In this document: one piece after another, positions 37,500 through 44,846 of the stretch | Position numbering within the stretch: the stretch's first letter is position 1 | How the letters are laid out: each line of letters begins with the position of its first letter | DNA from: Paenibacillus stellifer | GTDB taxonomy: Bacteria > Bacillota > Bacilli > Paenibacillales > Paenibacillaceae | Assembly (NCBI RefSeq): GCF_000758685.1 | Contig: NZ_CP009286.1 | Location: 2,386,501-2,450,500, forward strand | Length of the DNA stretch: 64,000 nucleotides | Direction: 5' to 3' | Notes under the pieces: model-generated | Told to the model about the DNA's origin: nothing | The model's input: only the letters and a program-made list of their open reading frames with translations | Databases searched by the model: none | Program-made: the position numbers and the translations under genes

Positions 37500-38231
37500 G
37501 TGCGTCTTCATTATTTGCAGCATATTGAGCTGGAACATCCCGGCAGCATTCTGGAGTGGGCCCGTTCGCGGGAATTCGAGATCACCCGGACCCGGTTTTT
37601 TGCAGGGGATTCCTTGCCCGGACCGGAGGATTTCGATTGGCTGGTTATCATGGGCGGACCCATGAATATTTACGAGGAAGAAGAATATCCCTGGCTCATT
37701 TCGGAGAAGAAGCTGATCCGCAGCGCTATCGAGAACGGCAAAACCGTGCTGGGCCTCTGCCTCGGCGCCCAGTTGATCTCCGATGTCATCGGCGGCAAGG
37801 TTACGAAGGAGCCGCAGCCGGAGATTGGCTGGCACACGGTTCGCTGGAATGAACGGGCGCAGCTGCATCCGTTTTTTTCGTTCTTCCCGCAGGAGTCCAC
37901 GGTATTTCAATGGCATTACGATACCTTCAGCATTCTGCCTGACGAGGCAGTTGTGCTGGCGGACAGCCCGGTCTGCTCCCATCAGGCCTTCCTGTACGGA
38001 GAGCGCGTGATCGGGCTTCAGTTCCATCTGGAGAACACGCTGGAGCTTGTGGAAGGTTATATCCGGGAATCCGGGCATGAAATGCAGCCCGCCGCCTATG
38101 TTCAGACGCCGGAGCAGGTGCTTGGCGGGGCTCCCGAGCATCTGAAGCGGAACAACGCGTGGATGGCGGAGCTGCTGGCAAGGCTGGAAGCGAGCGACCC
38201 CAATGCACAGGAAAGAAAGGTGATCATCTGA
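37500..38231 (+). CDS. Class I glutamine amidotransferase-like protein in the anf operon
   Basis: 243 residues with the GATase fold. The catalytic triad is intact: Cys in LGLCLGAQL (about residue 87), His and Glu in LQFHLE (about 178-180). MGGPMNI (about 50-56) forms the oxyanion region. Relatives are annotated as GMP-synthase-like amidotransferases of unknown acceptor. GTG start with GGAGGAAGAAC upstream; 26 bp after the helical protein, and its stop overlaps the next start (TGATG). No synthase partner is adjacent, so the substrate amidated or the glutaminase use is unknown. Confidence 0.85.
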   Translation: MRLHYLQHIELEHPGSILEWARSREFEITRTRFFAGDSLPGPEDFDWLVIMGGPMNIYEEEEYPWLISEKKLIRSAIENGKTVLGLCLGAQLISDVIGGKVTKEPQPEIGWHTVRWNERAQLHPFFSFFPQESTVFQWHYDTFSILPDEAVVLADSPVCSHQAFLYGERVIGLQFHLENTLELVEGYIRESGHEMQPAAYVQTPEQVLGGAPEHLKRNNAWMAELLARLEASDPNAQERKVII

Positions 38232-38932
38232 TGGAGGAAGTCAGCTATACAGCTAGGGACCTGAGGGACCAGGAGCAGATCGGAGAATTCCTGTCGGGGT
38301 CCCGGGTCGGCGTCGTCGGCATCAGTGGCGACCAATATCCGTATGCGGTACCGGTCAATTATGTATGGCATGACGGGGCGGTCTATTTTCACGGGATGGG
38401 CTCGGGCAAGAAGCTGCGTCTCTTGAAGGACAACCCGAATGTCAGCTTCACCGTCTTCCGCGAGAATGGCACGATCTCCGATTCTGTTCCCTGCAAGGCG
38501 GATACCTCCTACAAGAGTGTTATGATCTTCGGACAGGCGGAGAAGGTTGAGGATGTTGGTGAAGCAACCGGCGTGCTGCAGGCGATTCTGGACAAGTTCA
38601 CGCCGGGCTTCTACAAGCGGGCGATTTCCGAGACCGTGGTGGAGAAGTACCGTTCCGCGATGGACGGCAATGCCGTGGCTGTCATTAAGATCACGCCGGT
38701 TCATATTACGGCGAAGGCGAATGACGCCGTTCCGGATTTTCCGGCTGGCCATGGGCATCCCGGACACCCTGGGGCAGCGGCCCATCCCGGCCATCCGGGC
38801 GGAATGGGCCACCACGGACACCCGGGAGCAGCCGGTCATCCGGGCGTTGCGGGGCATCCCGGTCATATGGGGGCGTCGGGGCATCCCGGAGGAGCAGGCC
38901 ACCCCGGGCCGCGGGATGACAATGACCAATGA
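38231..38932 (+). CDS. PNPOx-fold flavoprotein with a long His/Gly/Pro metal-binding-like tail
   Basis: 233 residues. Residues 1-165 are a split-barrel pyridoxamine-phosphate-oxidase/NimA-type domain (VGVVGISGDQYPYAVPVNYV, about 25-44, then VYFHGMGSGKKLRLL), which normally binds FMN. From about residue 168 the protein becomes a repeated GHPG-rich tail with 13 His in about 65 residues and almost no other chemistry, ending DDNDQ. Such tails in HypB and other metalloproteins bind Ni, Zn or Co. ATG 38231 overlaps the amidotransferase stop. An iron- or metal-storage or delivery role for nitrogenase is inference. Confidence 0.82.
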   Translation: MEEVSYTARDLRDQEQIGEFLSGSRVGVVGISGDQYPYAVPVNYVWHDGAVYFHGMGSGKKLRLLKDNPNVSFTVFRENGTISDSVPCKADTSYKSVMIFGQAEKVEDVGEATGVLQAILDKFTPGFYKRAISETVVEKYRSAMDGNAVAVIKITPVHITAKANDAVPDFPAGHGHPGHPGAAAHPGHPGGMGHHGHPGAAGHPGVAGHPGHMGASGHPGGAGHPGPRDDNDQ

Positions 38933-40005
38933 TCGAGCTTATCGACTACACCCTCGATGAGGCGCTCCGCCGGTCTGTGCCGCTGGATGGAGTATACGAC
39001 ATCATGTCGATGCTGCGCAAGTACGGAATCACTCTGTTCGATGTCTACCTTCGGCATGTTCATGCCTACAGAAGCGCCATCCTGAGCGATGAGCTGCCAT
39101 CCTCCGTCCGCTGCCGCGTTCGTCCCGCAAGCGATGATCTCGCGCTGGCCCGGGCGATGGGCTTCACCAAGGTTGCCGTGCTGTGGAGCCACTCCCTGAA
39201 CCGGACTTCGATGTTCAAGCTGGAGGCCGCTCTCGAGGCGGCGCGGGATTTCGCGACAGAGATCTATCTGGTTGTTGAAGATGCTGCGCCGGGCCGAAGC
39301 GGATGCTTCGACCTCTACTGGCCGCTTATCCAGCGGTATGGGGTGGTCCGGCTTGTGTATTGCGACAGCCGAAGCCGCCTCGACCCGCTGATTGCCAGAA
39401 GCCGTATGAACGAGCTGGTCAAGTCAGCCATCTGTCCGGTTGAGTTCAGCGGGGGCAATCTGCTCGGTCTCGCAACCGCCAATTCTCTGGCCGCTCTGAA
39501 GGCGGGGATCACGCAACTCGGCGTTTCCGTTGCCGGTGTCGGGCCGAAAGGCCGGGCGGCGATGGAGGAGGTGCTGATGGTGCTCAAGACGCTGTGGCGG
39601 CAGCCGCTGCCGGTTCCAACCGAGTCGCTGGCGGCCGATTGCGCGGCCGTATTGGCAGCCATGAACATCCCGCTAGCGGAGGATAAGGCGGTGATCGGGC
39701 CGCAGGTATTCGCTCATGAATCCGGTATTCATGTGGACGGGATTTCCAAGCATCCCGGATTGTATGAAGCTCTGTCTCCCCATGAGGTTGGACTTGAACG
39801 CAAGCTGGTCATCGGCAAGCATTCGGGAACGGCCTCCCTCCGGCTGAAATTCAAGGAGTGGAATCAGCCGCTTCCTTCGGAGGAAGCTTCGCTGCTGCTG
39901 ACGAAGGTCAGGGAACGGGCAGCGGTTCGCAAACGGTCGGTCAATGATCTTGAATTGATGGAGCTATATCGGGAGGTGCGCGGAGAGGATGGAGAGAGGC
40001 GTTAG
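38929..40005 (+). CDS. nifV-omega: Homocitrate synthase subunit NifV-omega (C-terminal-type component of a split enzyme)
   Basis: 358 residues. Residues about 1-240 form a TIM-barrel like homocitrate synthase in which the active-site signatures are eroded: the HGHND strand of the family reads VEFSGGNLLGLATAN. The C-terminal part keeps the regulatory/lid motif FAHESGIHVDGI (about 261-272) and GLERKLVIGKHSG (about 286-298). This is the NifV-omega architecture known from Clostridium pasteurianum, where omega also precedes alpha. ATG overlaps the flavoprotein stop by 4 nt; the stop lies 17 nt inside nifV-alpha. It should form a complex with NifV-alpha. Confidence 0.85.
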   Translation: MIELIDYTLDEALRRSVPLDGVYDIMSMLRKYGITLFDVYLRHVHAYRSAILSDELPSSVRCRVRPASDDLALARAMGFTKVAVLWSHSLNRTSMFKLEAALEAARDFATEIYLVVEDAAPGRSGCFDLYWPLIQRYGVVRLVYCDSRSRLDPLIARSRMNELVKSAICPVEFSGGNLLGLATANSLAALKAGITQLGVSVAGVGPKGRAAMEEVLMVLKTLWRQPLPVPTESLAADCAAVLAAMNIPLAEDKAVIGPQVFAHESGIHVDGISKHPGLYEALSPHEVGLERKLVIGKHSGTASLRLKFKEWNQPLPSEEASLLLTKVRERAAVRKRSVNDLELMELYREVRGEDGERR

Positions 40006-40843
40006 GCCGGAGATCGTGGACACCACGCTGCGCGACGGGGAACAGAAGGCCGGTGTCGTCTTCTCGCCGGAGGAACGGCTCTGGATTGCTTCCGGACTAA
40101 GCCGGGCGGGTATCCGCTGGATCGAAGCCGGGATTCCGGCAATGGGCAATGAGGAGCGGGAGACGCTGAGAGCGATGATGGAGCTTCGCCTGGACGCTGA
40201 ATTGATCGCCTGGAACCGGGCGGAGCGAAGCGATATTCAGGCATCGGCCGACTGCGGCTTCACCTATGTCCATATGTCGCTGCCGGTCTCGGACCTGCAT
40301 ATCGAGCATAAGCTTCGCAAGAGCAGGGAGTGGGTCCTGGAGCGGCTCAAAGATATGCTGGATTTCACCCGCAGCCTGGGCTGCATTCCCTTCGTTGGGG
40401 CGGAGGACGCCTCGCGCGCCGATCCGGAATTTCTGCTGCGCTATGCGGAAGCGGCGGCAGCCGGAGGGGCGGAGCGGCTGAGATTCGCCGATACGGTCGG
40501 CTGCCTCGACCCGTTCGAAACTTTCCGGGCTGTCCGGTATTTGACGGACCGGTCGATTCTTCCCGTGGAATTTCACGGCCATAATGACTTCGGGCTCGCC
40601 GCGGCCAACACGCTGTCCGCCTTTCAGGCTGGCGCGGCACTGGCGAGCGTCACCGTTTCGGGCATCGGAGAGAGGGCGGGAAATGCCGCTCTGGAGGAGG
40701 TTGCATCCGCTGTCCGGACCCTTTTCCAGCTTGACACAGGGGTTAAACTGAGCGAGCTGCCCGCACTGTCGGATTTGGTAGCCAGGGCGAGCGGAAGACA
40801 GGCGGCTTACGGCCGCTCTGTGTTGGGCGCCATTAATCAGTAA
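39989..40843 (+). CDS. nifV-alpha: Homocitrate synthase subunit NifV-alpha (catalytic component of a split enzyme)
   Basis: 284 residues, only the catalytic barrel of homocitrate synthase, which condenses acetyl-CoA with 2-oxoglutarate. Intact signatures: DTTLRDGEQKAG (residues 10-21), GIPAMG, and the metal-binding HGHNDFGLAAANT (about 197-209). The C-terminal lid and regulatory domain of one-gene NifV (about 380 residues) is missing and is supplied by the preceding gene. Homocitrate is the organic ligand of the nitrogenase cofactor. The end of the gene lies in a 22-bp tandem repeat. Confidence 0.9.
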   Translation: MERGVRPEIVDTTLRDGEQKAGVVFSPEERLWIASGLSRAGIRWIEAGIPAMGNEERETLRAMMELRLDAELIAWNRAERSDIQASADCGFTYVHMSLPVSDLHIEHKLRKSREWVLERLKDMLDFTRSLGCIPFVGAEDASRADPEFLLRYAEAAAAGGAERLRFADTVGCLDPFETFRAVRYLTDRSILPVEFHGHNDFGLAAANTLSAFQAGAALASVTVSGIGERAGNAALEEVASAVRTLFQLDTGVKLSELPALSDLVARASGRQAAYGRSVLGAINQ

Positions 40844-40889
40844 ACTGTGTGCCATTAATCAGTAAACTGTGTGCCATCAATCAGTAAAT
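40829..40889 (+). repeat. 22-bp tandem repeat spanning the nifV-alpha stop codon
   Basis: Two exact copies and a third degenerate copy of a 22-bp unit beginning GCCATTAATCAGTAAACTG. The first copy includes the last codons and TAA of nifV-alpha, so the duplication extended the 3' flank without changing the protein. Confidence 0.85.
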
Positions 40890-40946
40890 GGGATAGAAAG
40901 TCAAGCTCAACCAACAGCATATGGGAGCAGATTAGGCTCCGGCTTG

Positions 40947-40972
40947 AACCTTTGGCGTGCCAAAGGTTTTTT
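40947..40972 (+). terminator. Terminator of the anf operon
   Basis: A perfect 9-bp stem (AACCTTTGG / CCAAAGGTT) with a 4-nt loop and a six-T run, about 100 bp after nifV-alpha. Confidence 0.88.
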
Positions 40973-41099
40973 GCCGTTTGGTTCATAATCGTATCTTGGT
41001 GTGGTGTACGTATTCCCCGGGATTGACGGGTTTGACGGACATCCACTAAATGCTTCAGTCCCGGGACTAGATTCCCCCGGTTGTTTTTTTGGCAACTAA

Positions 41100-41867
41100 G
41101 CCGTAACTTTTCCATATTTTGCTGCGTCAGCAGCACCGAGGACTTACCCCGTTCTCTTGAAAATCAACGATTACTATGTGCTGTATACGGCGCCCAAGGC
41201 TCCTTATGTGGACAGCCGGGGGCGGATCATGATTCCGCTTCGTTCTGTCAGCCAGCTGTTGGGCGCCAAGGTTGAGTATGACGCGAATGCCAAGTCGGCA
41301 GTTATAAGCATGAACGATCGAACCGTTCAATTCCAAACGGGCTCCAGAACGGTAATGACGAACGGCTCTGCAGTTGAAATGGACACGGCTCCCGTCCTCG
41401 TTCACAACTCCCTGTATATACCAGTTAGCGTGCTGGCGGGCCAATTGGGCGTTCACGGCAATTATGATGCGGAGAATCATCTGTATAAGCTCACAGGCGA
41501 CGATCTGATGCAGACGGATATCATTAAATTAACGCTGGAGGATCTTGAACACGGAGCATGGACGATGCCGCCTAGGCCGATTGTGAGCAACAACGCCTTC
41601 ATGCCCGTATCCTACACCTATGATGCTGCGAACAAAAGCTTCGCCGTCCGGGCGAAGAACATCACCGGAGCCGATGTCCCTGAGGGAGCGGCGGATGTGG
41701 CCCTCTATGTGCTGACGAAAGACTCGGTTCAGTTCCCGAAACCCAGACGGATGAGACCAGCGGTCAGCAAAGATGGATTCATCGTGGAAAAAGCCGTTAG
41801 CGGCTCTCTCAACGAGGTGGAACTGGTGCTTGTCAAAGGGAGATTGCTACAAGCCGGAAACTCCTGA
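41100..41867 (+). pseudogene. 5'-truncated copper-amine-oxidase-N-domain (stalk-domain) protein
   Basis: The frame encodes a typical exported stalk-domain protein: INDYYVLYT, SRGRIMIPLRSVSQLLGAKVEYD, then an imperfect second unit. There is no proper start. The open frame begins just after a TAA at 41097 with FAASAAP, which looks like the end of a signal peptide whose beginning is missing; the first possible start codon, TTG at 41157, is inside the mature domain and has no ribosome binding site. It is therefore best read as a gene remnant, cut at the edge of the nitrogenase island. A functional TTG-started cytosolic product is possible but unlikely. Confidence 0.6.
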
Positions 41868-41905
41868 TCTTTTTGTTCATAAAAGCCTCGGAGAGGGGGA
41901 GTGCA

Positions 41906-43753
41906 TCATGTTGGGGAGCCTTCCTCCTCTTTGGCATGCGTGCGCTGCACCGCCTGTCGGCCGAACTGCTTGTCGTACAGGTCTTTGTATACCCCATTCT
42001 GAGTAAGCAGCTCTTCATGGCGGCCTTGCTCGGCGATTTGTCCGTCCTTGACAACGAGGATGCGGTCCGCCGACATAATTGTGGAGAGCCGGTGGGCGAT
42101 TACAATGCTCGTCTTGTCCTGAAGGAGCACATTCATGGCCTGCTGGACAAAAAACTCCGAAGCGGTATCCAGCGATGAGGTTGCCTCATCCAGGATGATA
42201 ACCGGCGGATTCTTCAGCAGCACCCGGGCGATGGAAATCCGCTGCTTCTCTCCTCCCGACAGCTTGATGCCCCGGTTCCCGACAACGGTCTCATAGCCTT
42301 CCGGCAACCCCATAATGAATTCATGAATATAGGCCGCCTGGCAAGCCCGGATTAAATCCTCTTCGGAGGCATCTTCAGAGGCGTACATGAGATTTTCCCG
42401 GATCGTACCGTTGAACAGATAGGTGTCCTGAGTGACCAGCCCGATGCCGGACCGCAGAGAGTGCAGGGTTAGGTTACGAATATCCTTGCCGCCGATCGTA
42501 ATTTGCCCTGAATCCGCGTCATAGAGGCGGGGAATCAGATTCGTGATCGTCGTCTTGCCAGCGCCGCTGGGACCGACAAGGGCAGTCATTGTTCCGGGCT
42601 CTGCCTTGAACGATATCCCCTGAAGCGCCGGTTTGTCAGGCTGGTAGGAGAAGCCGACATTCCGGAATTCGATACTTCCTCCCGCAAGCGTCCCGGAGAC
42701 CGCATCCGGCGCGTCGGCGATCTTGGGTTCCATATCGAAATAATCAAAAATGCGCTGAAACAGAGCGACAGAGCGCTTGATATCGACGTACAGATTCGTC
42801 AGCTGGCCCACCGGCGCATACAGCCGGCCCAGCAGCGCGACAAAGGCGATAATAGCCCCGACCGAAATGTCACCCTGAATAAAAAGGTAACCTCCGTACA
42901 GATAAATCAGCATCGGACCGATGGAGGCGAAGGTGCTCACCAGCATCATGAACCAGCGTCCGGCCATCGACTCGCGGATCTGCAGCGCCGTTGTCTCCGC
43001 ATTGGCGGTCATGAAGCGGGAGCGTTCGCGGCCCTCGCGGGTGAACAGCTTCATCAGCATGTAGCCGCTCAGGGATAGCGTTTCTTCGATGATGTGGTTC
43101 TGGTCCGAGATTTTTTCCTGGGTTTCCTTCGCGATCTTCCAGCGAACACTGCCCATTTTGCGAGTAGGGGCCACGAACAGGGGAACGACGAACAGGCTCA
43201 CAAGAGCGAGCTTCCAGTTCATCCAGAACAGGGTTCCGGCTGTTGTAACCAGCATCAGCAGATTGCTTGCAAAATTCACAATCGTCCCGCTGAATACGCC
43301 CTGAATTCCCGAAATATCGCTTGTCATCCGGGTGATGACCTCGCCCTGTTTCACCGACGTATAGAATTGCAGCGGCATGCTCTGAAGATGGCGGTACATC
43401 TGATTTTTCATATCATAGACGATGCTCTGCGAAATGTAGGCATTAAGGTAGTTCTGCAGCACTCCCAATAAGCCCGAGGCGACTGTGGCGCCCAGAGAGG
43501 CTCCGACCAGATAGACCAGCAGCCGCAGATTTTTCTCCGGCAGGGCATGGTCGACAATCCGCTGAATCAGCAGCGGCGGCAGCAGGCCGAGCACCGATGT
43601 CGCCGACAGAACGGCCAGCACAGCAAGCGCCTGCTTCCAGTAGGGGAGAAAATAGCCCGCGATTCTTCCCAGCATCGCCCTGGATAAATCAGGCTTGCCG
43701 AGGGAATCGTCGAACTTCATTTTTCCCATGGAGGGTCCTCCGATTCTTGACAT
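41906..43753 (-). CDS. ABC exporter, ATP-binding/permease (homodimer type)
   Basis: 615 residues: exporter membrane domain (about 30-340) and ATPase domain (about 370-600). Walker A GPSGAGKTT, signature LSGGEKQ and Walker B IILDEATSSLD are canonical with catalytic Glu, so it can act as a homodimer. ATG 43753 is used; an in-frame ATG at 43729 has a better ribosome binding site (GGAGG, 7 nt) and may be the true start. It lies 42 bp behind a MarR-type regulator gene, an arrangement typical of inducible drug efflux. Confidence 0.93.
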   Translation of the reverse strand: MSRIGGPSMGKMKFDDSLGKPDLSRAMLGRIAGYFLPYWKQALAVLAVLSATSVLGLLPPLLIQRIVDHALPEKNLRLLVYLVGASLGATVASGLLGVLQNYLNAYISQSIVYDMKNQMYRHLQSMPLQFYTSVKQGEVITRMTSDISGIQGVFSGTIVNFASNLLMLVTTAGTLFWMNWKLALVSLFVVPLFVAPTRKMGSVRWKIAKETQEKISDQNHIIEETLSLSGYMLMKLFTREGRERSRFMTANAETTALQIRESMAGRWFMMLVSTFASIGPMLIYLYGGYLFIQGDISVGAIIAFVALLGRLYAPVGQLTNLYVDIKRSVALFQRIFDYFDMEPKIADAPDAVSGTLAGGSIEFRNVGFSYQPDKPALQGISFKAEPGTMTALVGPSGAGKTTITNLIPRLYDADSGQITIGGKDIRNLTLHSLRSGIGLVTQDTYLFNGTIRENLMYASEDASEEDLIRACQAAYIHEFIMGLPEGYETVVGNRGIKLSGGEKQRISIARVLLKNPPVIILDEATSSLDTASEFFVQQAMNVLLQDKTSIVIAHRLSTIMSADRILVVKDGQIAEQGRHEELLTQNGVYKDLYDKQFGRQAVQRTHAKEEEGSPT

Positions 43754-43795
43754 GATGGATCACCAGCTTTACAGGATTAGTCTTTGGAATTTCAT

Positions 43796-44227
43796 TTACA
43801 GCTTCTGAAGCAATTTCTTGTGCATGGCAAGCAGCAGCTCCACTTCTTCGTGTGAAAAAGCATCTAGCGCCGCGTCCAGCGCCCGATGCGCCAAATCTTC
43901 CTGCTCGTACCGTTCGGACAAGGCTGCTCCTTCCGCGGTTGCGGTAAGCAGCGTCTCCCGGCGGTCCTGGGGAGAAGGCTCGCGCAGCGCCAACCCCTGC
44001 TCGACCAGGGCATCGATATGCAGGCTGACCCGGCTCTTGGGCACCCGCAGCCGTTCGGTCACTTCCTTCTGCGTCAGGCCCGGACGCTTCACGATATGCC
44101 GGAGAATATCGAGCTGATGGACGGTCAGGCCGACTTCAGCAGCGCTCTGGTGGGCGAGCCGCTTGAGCTGGCGGGCTACGGAGAAGAAGGAGTCGTAGAC
44201 GCTTGTCGTTTGGCGGGCATTATTCAT
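43796..44227 (-). CDS. MarR-family transcriptional regulator
   Basis: 143 residues with the winged-helix fold: LTVHQLDILRHI, GLTQKEVTERLRVPKSRVSLHIDALVEQGL broken over about residues 50-85 (recognition helix KSRVSLHIDAL) and the wing LREPSPQDRRETLLTAT. ATG 44227 has GAGGTG 6 nt upstream; the longer TTG start at 44254 would place the operator repeats inside the gene. It probably represses itself and the ABC exporter behind it through the repeats upstream, released by a small ligand. Confidence 0.92.
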   Translation of the reverse strand: MNNARQTTSVYDSFFSVARQLKRLAHQSAAEVGLTVHQLDILRHIVKRPGLTQKEVTERLRVPKSRVSLHIDALVEQGLALREPSPQDRRETLLTATAEGAALSERYEQEDLAHRALDAALDAFSHEEVELLLAMHKKLLQKL

Positions 44228-44258
44228 AGCATTCACCTCAGAAATAGTTGTCAATCGA

Positions 44259-44296
44259 AACAGTTGTTTTTATAAACAGTAACCTTTATGAACAGT
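44259..44296. promoter_or_regulatory. Three AACAGT direct repeats at 16-bp spacing, likely MarR operator
   Basis: AACAGT occurs at 44259-44264, 44275-44280 and 44291-44296, in exact 16-bp phase; the last two share the longer ATRAACAGT context. They sit immediately upstream of the marR start and cover its likely promoter. Confidence 0.65.
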
Positions 44297-44383
44297 TTAC
44301 AATAGAAACTATATGGATGCAAACGGGAGCTTCAGAAATAATGCGAAGCTAAGACTGTCACAGTAAAAAACACAAAAAGAAGC

Positions 44384-44422
44384 TCATCCCAAAATGAGAC
44401 AGTCATCGGGAGGAGCTTCTTT
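44384..44422 (-). terminator. Terminator downstream of the glycosyltransferase/lipoprotein genes
   Basis: AAAGAAGCTC and GAGCTTCTTT form the main stem (extended by TCCC/GGGA) and, on the minus strand, T-rich sequence follows. The stretch 44423-44582 upstream on that strand shows no gene. Confidence 0.75.
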
Positions 44423-44582
44423 CTTGGAAAACGTACATTTCTTGCGGTCAGGCCGATCATTGAATAGCGGTTATTGCCTGCTGGTGTTCGGACCTGCGCC
44501 GCTGCGCATTCCTGTCGCTTTGCTGTTATCACTGCATCGTTGTTTCCTGCGTCACTGTCCTGTGCCACTGCTTCCAGCGCCG

Positions 44583-44846
44583 TTAGTTCCTGCCCCCGGG
44601 GCTTCCAGTGCCATTATTTCCAGCGCCGTTGTCTCTTGTCCCATTGCCTCTTGTACCGTTACCCCATGTGCCATTATCCATTCCGGGACTGCGCCCTCCG
44701 CGATCCATGCCTCCACCGCCGTTCATCCGGTTTTGGCTGGAATCGGACCTCGTAATCTGCTGCGCCGTAATCGCGGTACAAGAAGTCAGCAGCAGCGTAC
44801 TGGCAGCGAGCATAATCAGGAGGAGCTTGCGGATTTTTGATCGCAT
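44583..44846 (-). CDS. Small Gly/Asn-rich lipoprotein of unknown function
   Basis: 87 residues from ATG 44846, which has AGGTGG upstream. A basic, then hydrophobic leader ends in a lipobox (LLTSC, Cys near residue 23). The mature part is low-complexity: Arg/Asn/Gly with MDRGG and several GNGT-type repeats. It overlaps the end of the glycosyltransferase gene by 31 nt and should be co-transcribed with it. No known family was recognised. Confidence 0.6.
   Translation of the reverse strand: MRSKIRKLLLIMLAASTLLLTSCTAITAQQITRSDSSQNRMNGGGGMDRGGRSPGMDNGTWGNGTRGNGTRDNGAGNNGTGSPGGRN

Noticed and set aside
38734..38925. CRISPR-like or satellite DNA repeat
   Set aside because: The repetition is explained by the GHPG-rich tail of an in-frame protein; units vary in length and have no spacers.
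40855..41136. Transposase remnant on the minus strand
   Set aside because: A short frame has a vaguely transposase-like stretch, but there are no catalytic motifs or terminal inverted repeats and the homology could not be supported.
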